DNA from: Patescibacteria group bacterium
GTDB lineage: Bacteria; Patescibacteriota; Gracilibacteria; UBA1369
DNA: 64,000 nucleotides
Assembly (NCBI GenBank): GCA_963169655.1
Contig: CAUJCM010000004.1
Location: forward strand, 62,001-126,000
Reading direction: 5' to 3'
Position numbers and translations under genes: made by a program. Shown here piece after piece: positions 36,391 to 45,411 of the stretch (position 1 is its first letter; each line of letters opens with the position of its first letter). The notes under the pieces are model-generated. The model had not been told where the DNA came from, ran no database searches, and saw only the letters and a list, made by a program, of their open reading frames with translations.

Positions 36391-39300
36391 ATGCCAAGGA
36401 CACCTTATTTCGAAGATAATTTACCACATGATAGTGAAACCTTATCTGCTGAAGAAGAGAGATCAGAGAGACTTCTTCGTCAAGTAAGACGTGAAAATTT
36501 GGAATTTTATGCAAGAAATATGGAAATTTCTAGAAATATTTCTAAGTTACAAATCGGTATACACGATGCAGTTATGAATACTGTTGATACCCAAACTAAT
36601 TTCAATAGAGTCCAAAGAGAAAGGGTTAGAAATTTATTATATAGATCTGTTAAGGGGCAATATCAATATGAGACAGAGTTTGGAGATGATGAATTAAATA
36701 GAATAAATTCAATTTCTTCGGATTATATCCGATCTGGTTTCTTAGGAAAGGCTAATCTTTGGACTAGAAGAGCGCTTAGAGGAATAAGCTCATTTGTAGG
36801 CTTAAATAATCATGTTGAAGCAGAGCTCGTGAGGAGATTTGGAAAAGATCAAGATGTTTTACAACAAAGAAATTTTGTCTTAGATCGTTTAATGCCAGTA
36901 CTTAATGGAATTACTCCTGATCAGAGAAATGCTATTAGAATTAGATTTGGATTAGCTCCAACACATAATGGTTTCCCCTTAGTAGATATTAGAAATGCAT
37001 TTAATAATTCTAGTTATTACAGATTAACTAGTCTATTAGGACCAAATCCAAATTTACCTGGACATCTGCCAGCTGGTTATTTAAGAGCCGCCTTACCTAA
37101 TGACGATTTAAGAGTAACACTTAATAATAACGGTGGTATATTTGGAGATTTACTACTTCTATCTTATGCTACTGAAGAAGCAAGTAATGAAACAGGAAAA
37201 GAAGCGGTACACGATTTTCAACAATTAAGAAAATGGTGGGAGGATCTTGGCACACATGGTCCTGGTAGTGCTGTGAATGAAGTTTATACAATTGTTAATC
37301 AGATATTGGAAGCAAATAGCTTAAACCCTCTAGAAAATAACCCAGAAGCAAAAGCTCTACTTGCTGAACTAAGATCAAGGGTCTTAACTCAAGGTAAAAA
37401 TGGATATGTTGATCTACAAGATGAGTTAGAAGATATAAGAGATAATGGAAGTCCAACTAGAATATTAAACGATTCTGAGAGAGAAAGTTTAAATAATTTT
37501 AGAAATGACTCAGAAAATAATATAAATACTTTATTAAGCAGTTTAGATAACTTAGAAACCTTAAATTTAGATATAACAACTATAGAATCTCAAATTAATA
37601 ATCTTAGAAGTGTGACTGTTCCACCTACTCCTGGATCAATAGGTTATATTAATAAAGAAATTGAAAGTTTAGGGGTTAGGAGAGGAAGCGCTGCAACTCA
37701 TGAAGAGATTAATGCTTTAAGTACAGCTATTAAAGATAAAGAAAATGAGTTAGCTAGAGAAAATAGTAGACTAAGTAATTTAGATAAAGAATTAAGTACA
37801 AAACAACAAGAAAGAACAAATTTAATTACTTCAGTAAAAAATGAAGCTAAATCAATTAATCAATTAATTTTAAATAATAATTATAATGAATACTTCCCAG
37901 ATTATACTACTTTAACTAATGCTACAGGATTACCAGCTTTGACGGGGTCAACACCTCCTAGAGGAACTACAATTAATATTTTTAATTATATATCTCTTTT
38001 AAATAATACATCCTTAACAAGTGCCAATATTACTCGGATTAGAGGTTGTTTAGATGAATCAAATAATTTTATTAAAAATAATTTAGAACACCAAATTACG
38101 AATACAGGAGGTATGATGACTCCATTTGTTCTTCTTCAAAGATTAATGAGAAGAGATTATGCTCATTATCAAGGACTTCCAAATGCGCCAGATAATGAAG
38201 AAGCTAATCACTATGCAAATCTAAAAGCTGCATTAAGAGTTGAGGATGTAAAAAATGTTGATAGAAAAAGGTCAGCTAACCAACAAGCTTTAAATTATCA
38301 AAATAGAACAGTTTTAGGTAAACCTTGGTCTAAATTTTATCTAAATAAACCTTTTAGTTTTATTAGAAGAAATTTAAAAAAACTGCAAGATACAGTTGGA
38401 ATTGAGGTTTTTGAATTTGAAACATTCACATCAGATCAATTATTAAGAGAAATTATAAATTCTGACTCTGAATTTGCGGTATTTAGTGGAATAAATAAAT
38501 ATAAAACAACAAGAGACATTAGAGCTATTTTAAATAAATCTGGAAAGCAAGTTAGTTCAGAAACAATTGATAGATTTGCTTCTACTCTAGAAGAGGCTAT
38601 AAGTGAATATAAAAAAGTTCATAAGGATTTGAATCAAAGACTAAGCCCTGATGATTGGGATCTTGAAAATACAGTGAGTGCGCTAAAAGAATTAAAATTA
38701 GAAATGTGGAGTCGAAAATTTTTAGAAGGCGTTAGAGAAAATAAAGAAACAGATAGAGGTCGTGCTTTAGTTAGAATGTTAAATGGTTCTAGAGTTGAAG
38801 AACAAAAGATTACTAATGATATCGCTAAAGGAGTAAAGTCACCTGATGCTATTTGGAGAAAATTTTTATTTAAATCAAAATTGAAGGAGATATTAAAAAA
38901 TAAAAATTTTGAAAACTGGAATCTAATTAAACAAAATAATATATCGAGTTTAGAAAGTCGTAGAGATAGGTTAACCTCTGAAAGAGACTCTTTACCTGAT
39001 GGGGATGCAAGAAAACTTAGACTGACTAAAGATATAGAAAATCTAAATTCAGATATTAATGTAATTCGTGGACAGTTAGAACAAGCACAGGACCTACACG
39101 ATAGAATACAAAAAGCAAGAGCATTTTTAAAGGAAAATAAATTAAGTCGAAAAGAAAGAAAAGATTATCTTGAAAGAGAAGGTTTAACTGGTGTATTTGA
39201 TAAATTTGCACAGAATTTTAGAGCAGAAAATGCTTGGAACAAAACTAAAGAAGTATCTAAAAAGTCTTGGGATTGGAGTAGAGAGAATTTTTTAAATACA

Positions 39301-39738
39301 GAGTCTGCAAAAAGTGGTGTTAAAAAAGCTACAAGTATAGCAAGAATAGCTGCTACCCCTATTACAGCCCCAGCTTCATTAGCGTGGAGAGCTGGAACAT
39401 GGCCTTTAAAAATGGCAGGAAGAGGGGTTAGAACAGTATTTGGTTTACCCCGAACTATGTTTAGCTTCATTAGCCCAAGGCAAAGACAAAAATACTTGAA
39501 AGACAAAATTGTTACTTTAAATTCTCAAATTGCAAAAATCGAACAAAAGCAATTAAAACTTAGTGAAAAAATGGAAAAAGTTCCATATAGCTGGGATAAG
39601 AGAAGATTAATGAGAAAATTTGAGAAATTAGAAATTGAAAAAAATGATAGAAAAGATGATATAGCCCAGTTTACTAAAATAGCTGGTGAAGAAAAAATTG
39701 ATATTAATAATTTACCGCAATTAGCGGCTGCAGCATAA
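36391..39738 (+). CDS. Large coiled-coil-rich protein of unknown function
   Basis: 1115 residues, not recognised. The first 300 residues are helical and charged. A long coiled-coil stretch (about 375-490) contains ENELARENSRLSNLDKEL. Further helical regions follow. A basic amphipathic or membrane-seeking patch (about 975-1035, including ITAPASLAWRAGTWPLK and PRTMFSFISPRQRQ) leads to a coiled-coil end (about 1040-1090). No signal peptide, so it is probably cytoplasmic and perhaps membrane-associated. It opens a plus-strand block of four or five unknown genes up to 45098. Codon use and AT content match the host. Confidence 0.8.
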   Translation: MPRTPYFEDNLPHDSETLSAEEERSERLLRQVRRENLEFYARNMEISRNISKLQIGIHDAVMNTVDTQTNFNRVQRERVRNLLYRSVKGQYQYETEFGDDELNRINSISSDYIRSGFLGKANLWTRRALRGISSFVGLNNHVEAELVRRFGKDQDVLQQRNFVLDRLMPVLNGITPDQRNAIRIRFGLAPTHNGFPLVDIRNAFNNSSYYRLTSLLGPNPNLPGHLPAGYLRAALPNDDLRVTLNNNGGIFGDLLLLSYATEEASNETGKEAVHDFQQLRKWWEDLGTHGPGSAVNEVYTIVNQILEANSLNPLENNPEAKALLAELRSRVLTQGKNGYVDLQDELEDIRDNGSPTRILNDSERESLNNFRNDSENNINTLLSSLDNLETLNLDITTIESQINNLRSVTVPPTPGSIGYINKEIESLGVRRGSAATHEEINALSTAIKDKENELARENSRLSNLDKELSTKQQERTNLITSVKNEAKSINQLILNNNYNEYFPDYTTLTNATGLPALTGSTPPRGTTINIFNYISLLNNTSLTSANITRIRGCLDESNNFIKNNLEHQITNTGGMMTPFVLLQRLMRRDYAHYQGLPNAPDNEEANHYANLKAALRVEDVKNVDRKRSANQQALNYQNRTVLGKPWSKFYLNKPFSFIRRNLKKLQDTVGIEVFEFETFTSDQLLREIINSDSEFAVFSGINKYKTTRDIRAILNKSGKQVSSETIDRFASTLEEAISEYKKVHKDLNQRLSPDDWDLENTVSALKELKLEMWSRKFLEGVRENKETDRGRALVRMLNGSRVEEQKITNDIAKGVKSPDAIWRKFLFKSKLKEILKNKNFENWNLIKQNNISSLESRRDRLTSERDSLPDGDARKLRLTKDIENLNSDINVIRGQLEQAQDLHDRIQKARAFLKENKLSRKERKDYLEREGLTGVFDKFAQNFRAENAWNKTKEVSKKSWDWSRENFLNTESAKSGVKKATSIARIAATPITAPASLAWRAGTWPLKMAGRGVRTVFGLPRTMFSFISPRQRQKYLKDKIVTLNSQIAKIEQKQLKLSEKMEKVPYSWDKRRLMRKFEKLEIEKNDRKDDIAQFTKIAGEEKIDINNLPQLAAAA

Positions 39739-39753
39739 TAAAAATAAATTTAT

Positions 39754-40128
39754 ATGAATAAAAATATGAAACAAACTGGTATAGTAAATGATTATGATTT
39801 CTTCAATTATGAGGAATTTGTAAATAAATTTCTAAAAGAAGCAAAATTAAATCAAGAATCAGAAAAAATAAAAAATGAATTGAGAGAAGAAATAATTATT
39901 GGATTAAACAATAGGATTATTGATTTATGTGTTAAAGTTTTGAATAATGATGAAATTGAATTTATTAGAAAGTTACTTGATGAACATCCTGAGTTAGACT
40001 TGATGGATGCTTTAAGTGAAATCACAAGCAAGATTGATAATTTTGACCAGTTATTAGTGAAACTAATAGCTGATTACTATGAAGAATTATTAGAAAATAT
40101 ATTGTTGATTGATAATAATTTGTATTAA
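39754..40128 (+). CDS. Small helical acidic protein, unknown
   Basis: 124 residues, all-helical and strongly acidic, with LREEIIIGLNNRIIDLC and EFIRKLLDEHPELDLMDAL. It loosely resembles the short DUF5663-like proteins seen in Patescibacteria, but I cannot confirm this. It follows the 1115-residue gene after 15 bases. The next gene has its own promoter. Confidence 0.7.
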   Translation: MNKNMKQTGIVNDYDFFNYEEFVNKFLKEAKLNQESEKIKNELREEIIIGLNNRIIDLCVKVLNNDEIEFIRKLLDEHPELDLMDALSEITSKIDNFDQLLVKLIADYYEELLENILLIDNNLY

Positions 40129-40239
40129 TAACGAGTATTAACTCTTAATTATAAGCACAAGTGGAAAAATATAAAAATTATGATATTTACTCTTAACTTT
40201 ATATGATTTCCTAGTATAATAATTATTTATTCCTACCGC

Positions 40240-40267
40240 TTGACATTTTTTATTTTATTTTTATAAT
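40240..40267 (+). promoter_or_regulatory. Promoter of the 40295 gene
   Basis: A perfect TTGACA (40240-40245) and a perfect TATAAT (40262-40267), 16 bases apart. Start expected near 40274, with a leader of about 21 bases. It is the closest to consensus of all promoters in the window. Confidence 0.85.
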
Positions 40268-40294
40268 TATATCTTAATTTATTATAAATACAAG

Positions 40295-41998
40295 ATGTCA
40301 AAGGAAATTGTTAATGAGGTCAATAGGCCATTTCAATATTATAAATATCTGTCTTTAATCGAAAAAGATCTGGTAGAAGCAATTTCGGCTCAAATCCTGG
40401 AAGAATTTAATAATAGGAATCAAAAAGTTAAAGAGACGGTCACAGATACTTTGATTATTAATTTTGTAGATAATGTTCTTAAGAATGATTCAGATATTCG
40501 AAATGAGATAAATGAATGTTTTACTGGATATTATGCTAATGAGAACTTAACAAAACAAAAGATTGATATTTTACTTGAGATTATCAAACTAAAATGTCTT
40601 GATCATTTTGGAATATTTAACGAATCTACTTCTTTTAAGGATATCGAGAAAAAGATTGATAGAGATTTATTAAATTTTAATTTTGATGAAGTATTTAAAT
40701 ATGGAAAATCAATCTTGGATTTAAATGATGCTGAATTTGAAAATGTTAGACTATTTTTAGAATCTAAAAATAAAGATATTTTACCATTATCTATCAGTGA
40801 TTATTATAATGGTATACAAGCAGATATTGAGCATTTTCATCAAGAGATTAATATATTACAATTAATTAAAAATGATTTTGATAAAATAATCTTGGAATTT
40901 AAAAATACTAAGAGAGTTTTTAACAATTTGAAAAACCGTATTTTGCAATTACAGCACTCTAAACAGATGGATTTAATAGATAAGGAATTTACACAAGAGA
41001 AGCGGTTTGCTATTTACGAGGAGTTAGTAAAACTAATAATTAAATTGTATGAAGTTCAATCAAATTTAGAATTAGAATTAAAATTACCCAAAGAATTTAA
41101 TTTAAAATTATTGGACTTTAATAATGAAGCAGATTTATTTGTTGATGAAAATAGCTTTGAAATTATTACAAACTTAATAATTAAAATTGAAAATTTTAAC
41201 AAAGAAGTTAATTCACATATTTTTTCTCAATTAAACCTGACATTTCAAAATCAACCGATTGCAGAACAATATTCATTAATATTTAATTCAAAACTTTTAA
41301 ATTTTAAGAAGTTTCCCTATTTATCAAATTTAAAAGATTTTGGAAATAAAGAAATTTCTGAGCTAAACGAAACTATTATATTATTATTTAAACAACAGGT
41401 CGGAGGATTATTAAGAGAAAAATTTGCAGAATTTAAAGAAAGAGCTAAAGATCCTAAAGATGTGACACCTGATGATATTTATCTTAATTTTATTGAACAA
41501 ACTTTCTACCAACTAAAAAAAGAGTTTGAAGTTAATGTGCCTGAATTAATAAAACTTCAAGAATTATTTGCATATTTTAAGGTAGATGGGCTTCTTACTT
41601 TTGAATCAGTATATAATCAAGAGTTGGATAACTCCAATAATTTGAAATTTATAAGATTTGAGATGAATAACTATTCTCAGCGAATTGCTAATGAAATACA
41701 TAAAGAACTTCATTTTGTCACTGAACAAGCAAAATCTTCTGTTGAACAAATTCAGAATTTTGGAAATTTAGACAATGATGAAGACAATGGAAATGGTTCT
41801 AATACTGACGATGAAAAAATGGACGACGAAAATTTAAGTAAATCTAACGTTGAAAAATTCTCATCTAATAATCAAGAAGTAGAAGAAAATAATTCTGAGA
41901 TAATTAATATGGATTTGGGTGAAGTAAAGTCTGATAATACCCCTACATCATCTCTAAGTGATGTAGACCAATTCGATGAGTCTAAAAAAAAAAGATAA
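40295..41998 (+). CDS. Unknown helical protein with acidic linker, possible frameshift donor
   Basis: 567 residues, no family recognised. Helical throughout about 1-490. The last 70 residues are acidic, Asn/Ser-rich and disordered-looking (NGSNTDDEKMDDEN...DQFDESKKKR). That kind of tail normally joins two domains rather than ending a protein. The final codons are TCT AAA AAA AAA AGA TAA, ten A in a row (41984-41993). A -1 shift on A-AAA-AAA would carry ribosomes straight into the phosphatase frame that starts there. The gene has a near-perfect promoter. See the next entry. Confidence 0.8.
   Translation: MSKEIVNEVNRPFQYYKYLSLIEKDLVEAISAQILEEFNNRNQKVKETVTDTLIINFVDNVLKNDSDIRNEINECFTGYYANENLTKQKIDILLEIIKLKCLDHFGIFNESTSFKDIEKKIDRDLLNFNFDEVFKYGKSILDLNDAEFENVRLFLESKNKDILPLSISDYYNGIQADIEHFHQEINILQLIKNDFDKIILEFKNTKRVFNNLKNRILQLQHSKQMDLIDKEFTQEKRFAIYEELVKLIIKLYEVQSNLELELKLPKEFNLKLLDFNNEADLFVDENSFEIITNLIIKIENFNKEVNSHIFSQLNLTFQNQPIAEQYSLIFNSKLLNFKKFPYLSNLKDFGNKEISELNETIILLFKQQVGGLLREKFAEFKERAKDPKDVTPDDIYLNFIEQTFYQLKKEFEVNVPELIKLQELFAYFKVDGLLTFESVYNQELDNSNNLKFIRFEMNNYSQRIANEIHKELHFVTEQAKSSVEQIQNFGNLDNDEDNGNGSNTDDEKMDDENLSKSNVEKFSSNNQEVEENNSEIINMDLGEVKSDNTPTSSLSDVDQFDESKKKR
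41984..41993 (+). promoter_or_regulatory. Candidate -1 frameshift / transcriptional slippage site (A10)
   Basis: Ten consecutive A at the end of the 567-residue gene, containing the slippery heptamer A-AAA-AAA in the zero frame, two codons before its TAA. The -1 frame is open from here through the whole phosphatase gene. No strong downstream stem-loop is seen, so polymerase slippage is as likely as ribosomal shifting. Confidence 0.5.
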
Positions 41999-43425
41999 TT
42001 AATGTAGTTAGCGAGGAATCGTTTAATAATGAATTTATTATTGAAACAGTCCGTCCTAGTGAAACTATTATTCTTGGTGATTTAAATGGCAGTTTAAAGG
42101 CTCTATTATCACAATTAACTGAATTAAAGTTAATTGATGTGAATATAAATAATGGATACAAATGGATTGGTGGAAATAGAAAATTAATATTAATTGGGGA
42201 TATTCTATGTGATAGGGTTGCTGAAGGAATTGATATTATTAATATTTTAATAAAGCTCAAAGATCAGGCTGAAGTTTATAATGGGGATATAATTTTTATT
42301 GCTGGAAATCATGAAGATATGTTAATTAGCTTCTTATTGGAGATGCCTGTGATTAAACAAGGTCTATTAAAAAATAATTTTGATGCTTTGATTCAATCTG
42401 CCTGCATAATTACAGGAAGCGATGGAAAACCGGAATTTCATTGGCAAGGCAAAGGATTATTAGAATTTATTTTGAAATGGTCATCTCTTGGCAGAAATCA
42501 TAAGAACGTTGAAGATTTAAAAATTACAATTGAGAAAATGATCCTTAATCATGATTTCGTACCACTGATGTGTTTACCAGCAGAAGTTAGATTAAATATG
42601 CAAAACTCTATTTCAGGCAAGATAATTTTAGATACAATTTGTAATATGAAGTTAGTTTATAAAGATGGTGATACTTTGATTTTTCATACTGAACCAACTA
42701 AAAATATTTTAGTTAAGTTACTGGAGAATGAAGATTTGGAGTCTCAAATTGAGGCCATAAATAACAAATACCAGGGTTCATTGAGATCTTTGATTTTTGA
42801 AGAAGGTATTTTGCCTGAGAATAATGAATTTAATGAATTATCTCTAACTTTTTTAGATCCAGAAAATAGATATTTTATAAATAAAATTTTATATGAAGAT
42901 GAAATTAGTGGCCTTCTTGAAAAATTGAAGTCAAGAGGTGTTTCTAATATTGTTCATGGACATACTACTATAATGTCACAGAATTTAGGCTTTACTAAAA
43001 CAAATCATATTAATTTGATTAATGTTGATTTTGGAGTTGGGCGTCCTGGCATTAATTTCGATAATGAAAGGATCTCTGCTACCGTTTTACCAATCACAAA
43101 TAGAAATGAGATTATTGTTGGTAAGGAATGTAATAAAATTGAAGTATTTAATGAAAAATCTTTAGAAAATTTAATGCGTTTAACAAATTGGCTAGAAACC
43201 TGCGTTCCTGAATGCTCTCTAAATGACAAAATACCTCGAGATATTTTTTATTCATTAGAATTGCATGATGATGAGAAGTTAAAATCTGTATTAAATGATG
43301 ATTTACAAGAATATTTGTTTGAAATATTTAATGAGAAAGATGAATCAGGGAATTTTATTGTACCAGGAAACACTAAAAATATTATTTTATTTATAATCAA
43401 TTATTTCTTAAACCAAAAATTTTAA
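41998..43425 (+). CDS. PPP-type (calcineurin-like) metallophosphatase lacking a normal start
   Basis: The reading frame is open from 41986, just after an in-frame stop at 41983. Its first ATG/GTG/TTG is GTG at 42139. Motif I (ETIILGDLNGSL) lies before that GTG, with the domain continuing through GDILCDR and GNHED to VHGHTT, so the real protein must start upstream. Options are a -1 shift at the A10 tract, giving a fusion to the preceding 567-residue protein, or initiation at ATT 41998, which overlaps that gene's stop. From ATT it is 475 residues. Motif I has Asn where the metal-binding His normally sits (GDxHG). It may act as a diadenosine tetraphosphatase or protein phosphatase; the substrate is unknown. 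Confidence 0.75.
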   Translation: MNVVSEESFNNEFIIETVRPSETIILGDLNGSLKALLSQLTELKLIDVNINNGYKWIGGNRKLILIGDILCDRVAEGIDIINILIKLKDQAEVYNGDIIFIAGNHEDMLISFLLEMPVIKQGLLKNNFDALIQSACIITGSDGKPEFHWQGKGLLEFILKWSSLGRNHKNVEDLKITIEKMILNHDFVPLMCLPAEVRLNMQNSISGKIILDTICNMKLVYKDGDTLIFHTEPTKNILVKLLENEDLESQIEAINNKYQGSLRSLIFEEGILPENNEFNELSLTFLDPENRYFINKILYEDEISGLLEKLKSRGVSNIVHGHTTIMSQNLGFTKTNHINLINVDFGVGRPGINFDNERISATVLPITNRNEIIVGKECNKIEVFNEKSLENLMRLTNWLETCVPECSLNDKIPRDIFYSLELHDDEKLKSVLNDDLQEYLFEIFNEKDESGNFIVPGNTKNIILFIINYFLNQKF

Positions 43426-43484
43426 TAGATTTATTGTAAATATACCTAAATTATGGTACTATATGTAGATATATTTATAAATAG

Positions 43485-45098
43485 ATGACTACATTAAACC
43501 CAGAAAATTTAGGCTATAATATTGACGCATTAAGGTCTCAAGATGAAGCTATTGATGATCCAAATAAACAGACCTTAAATTTTAGCAGAGTTCTTAATTT
43601 TCTTAGAGAGAACGGAATTACTGTAAATAATTGGGATAAAGATTTTACTATTGATGCATCTTTAAAATTATTAAATTCTGCAAATAATACAGATACTGAA
43701 AAGATGTTATTTACAAAGCTTTCCGAGGCCAAAGCTGTTTTAACTAAATATAATCGTTTAGATATATTTGGAGAAAAAAATGATTCAGTTATTGATCAAC
43801 AAATAAATAACTTAAAAACTCCACCAAACAATATGACACAAGGCGAAGCCACAAAAGTCATTCAAGGTTGGAATTATTTTAATGTTATTCGTGTTCATGC
43901 AATGCGATTACTTCGGGTTGAAGAAAGTGGTAGGTTGTCAAGAGAAAGAGAGTTTGTTTCAAGGCCTGGTGTTACAGAAACTATTACTAGTACTGTTCAA
44001 GATAAACTTGGGACGGCAAGAGAAAATTGGGATAAATTAGAAGGTAAACAGAAATTGTTAATGGCTGGAGTTGCTTTAATTGGAGGCATCATGTTTTTTA
44101 ATAGTAAAAATGTGATTATTGGGAAAATAAAAGAAACGTTAACAACAGGAGCAAAAGCTCTTGGAGCTGCTTGGTTATTTGATAAGGTCTGGTATTTATT
44201 TACTGGTGAAGGTGTGATTGATACGGTAACAGGTACAACTAGTGAAGGACATAAAAAAAGCCCATTTCTTAAGGAAGCATTCAATACAACGGAACAAGGT
44301 GCTGGTATTATGAGCAAAGCTATGGTTCTAATGGGGGAATTTAATTTTAATGATTTAACTGCGAGATATGAGGAAGCAATTGCAGATGGCAGTAGAACTA
44401 TTGAAGGAACTAGAATGCCACCTAATGAAGCTTTTCAAGCAATGGAGATTTTCTTTAATAAATACCCACTAAATAGAGTTAAGGCTGAATATTCTAAATA
44501 TAATCCGCCAATTGCTTTTAACCAGGTTATTACAATTGAATTAGCCAGAGACCCACATGTTAAACTAGAAGAAGCTTTAACTACAAGAGTTGCTGATAGT
44601 ATTACAGATAATTTTAAAAAGGGGTATAACTATTTAGCTTCTTCTGCGGCTACAACTTGGTTAGGTGAGAAATTTAAGCTTTGGAAAGGTAGAGAAGCCA
44701 CTAAAGAGGATTTAGATGATTTTGTTAAAAGTTTCCAGCATGTAGTTAAAAATGAATCTGAGTTTTTGACTGCTATTAATGGTCCAGTGGTAAAAGATAA
44801 TGTTATAGCTAAACAATTTGTTGAAGCTAATCAAAAAGGACTTACTGATAGTAGTCATGGTCTCAAATATCTAAAGGGTAATGATGGGCATATATATATG
44901 ATTGCTTCTAAATCACTTGATGAAATGAGTAAGGTATCTGGATTTAGCGATGTATTACAAAAATGCGTAAATGATTCAGAATTATTTCTTCAAGAAAAAT
45001 ACCAAATTTCTCCCGCAGATAGTGCAAGCAAAACTACTCCATATGGATCAGTTTTTGTAACTGACAGCAATACTGTAAAATATTTAGTTAGATATTAA
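43485..45098 (+). CDS. Unknown protein with central membrane segments
   Basis: 537 residues, family not recognised. A charged N-terminal part (1-180) precedes two hydrophobic stretches (about 187-203, LLMAGVALIGGIMFF; about 222-240, GAKALGAAWLFDKVWYLF), probably a membrane hairpin. A mixed C-terminal domain (about 250-537) follows. It ends the block of unknown genes from 36391 and is probably functionally linked to them. A TACTAT-like -10 lies just upstream. Terminator at 45276. Confidence 0.78.
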   Translation: MTTLNPENLGYNIDALRSQDEAIDDPNKQTLNFSRVLNFLRENGITVNNWDKDFTIDASLKLLNSANNTDTEKMLFTKLSEAKAVLTKYNRLDIFGEKNDSVIDQQINNLKTPPNNMTQGEATKVIQGWNYFNVIRVHAMRLLRVEESGRLSREREFVSRPGVTETITSTVQDKLGTARENWDKLEGKQKLLMAGVALIGGIMFFNSKNVIIGKIKETLTTGAKALGAAWLFDKVWYLFTGEGVIDTVTGTTSEGHKKSPFLKEAFNTTEQGAGIMSKAMVLMGEFNFNDLTARYEEAIADGSRTIEGTRMPPNEAFQAMEIFFNKYPLNRVKAEYSKYNPPIAFNQVITIELARDPHVKLEEALTTRVADSITDNFKKGYNYLASSAATTWLGEKFKLWKGREATKEDLDDFVKSFQHVVKNESEFLTAINGPVVKDNVIAKQFVEANQKGLTDSSHGLKYLKGNDGHIYMIASKSLDEMSKVSGFSDVLQKCVNDSELFLQEKYQISPADSASKTTPYGSVFVTDSNTVKYLVRY

Positions 45099-45275
45099 TA
45101 CTGAATTTATTTTTGACCATCTTAAACTGGTAAATTATATATTTTTAGATGTATCTTAAATTTTTAAACGAGTATTAACTGATTGTGAGCTTAATTAGTT
45201 TGCAAATAAATAAAGGAAAAATATAGATTTATTTGTGGAATTATTTTCGATTAATTGATTTCTCTTAAACTTTAC

Positions 45276-45304
45276 ATCCCTTATTTTTTAATAGGGATTT
45301 TTTA
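45276..45304 (+). terminator. Rho-independent terminator after the unknown-gene block
   Basis: ATCCCT-t-ATT-tttt-AAT-AGGGAT followed by TTTTTAATTAA. The 45099-45411 gap otherwise holds only AT-rich sequence and the next promoter. Confidence 0.8.
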
Positions 45305-45336
45305 ATTAATTTAACTGATTCAACTATTCGGATTAT

Positions 45337-45364
45337 TTGACATTTTACAAAAAATTGCTAATAT
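45337..45364 (+). promoter_or_regulatory. Promoter of the secreted metalloprotease gene
   Basis: A perfect TTGACA (45337-45342) and TAATAT (45359-45364) with a 16-base spacer. The leader is about 40 bases to the ATG at 45412. Confidence 0.7.
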
Positions 45365-45411
45365 ACCATCTCAAGTAAAAAACAAAGACAAAAGATTATA
45401 ACTAAGCAATT

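Noticed and set aside
42139-43425. Taking the GTG at 42139 as the phosphatase start
   Set aside because: The first catalytic motif of the domain is encoded upstream of this codon, in the same open frame.
40131-45225. The 13-base ACGAGTATTAACT and a GGAAAAATATA stretch occur in both the 40131-40173 and 45168-45225 gaps
   Set aside because: In 64 kb of AT-rich DNA many exact 13-base matches are expected by chance, and the spacing between the two pieces differs.
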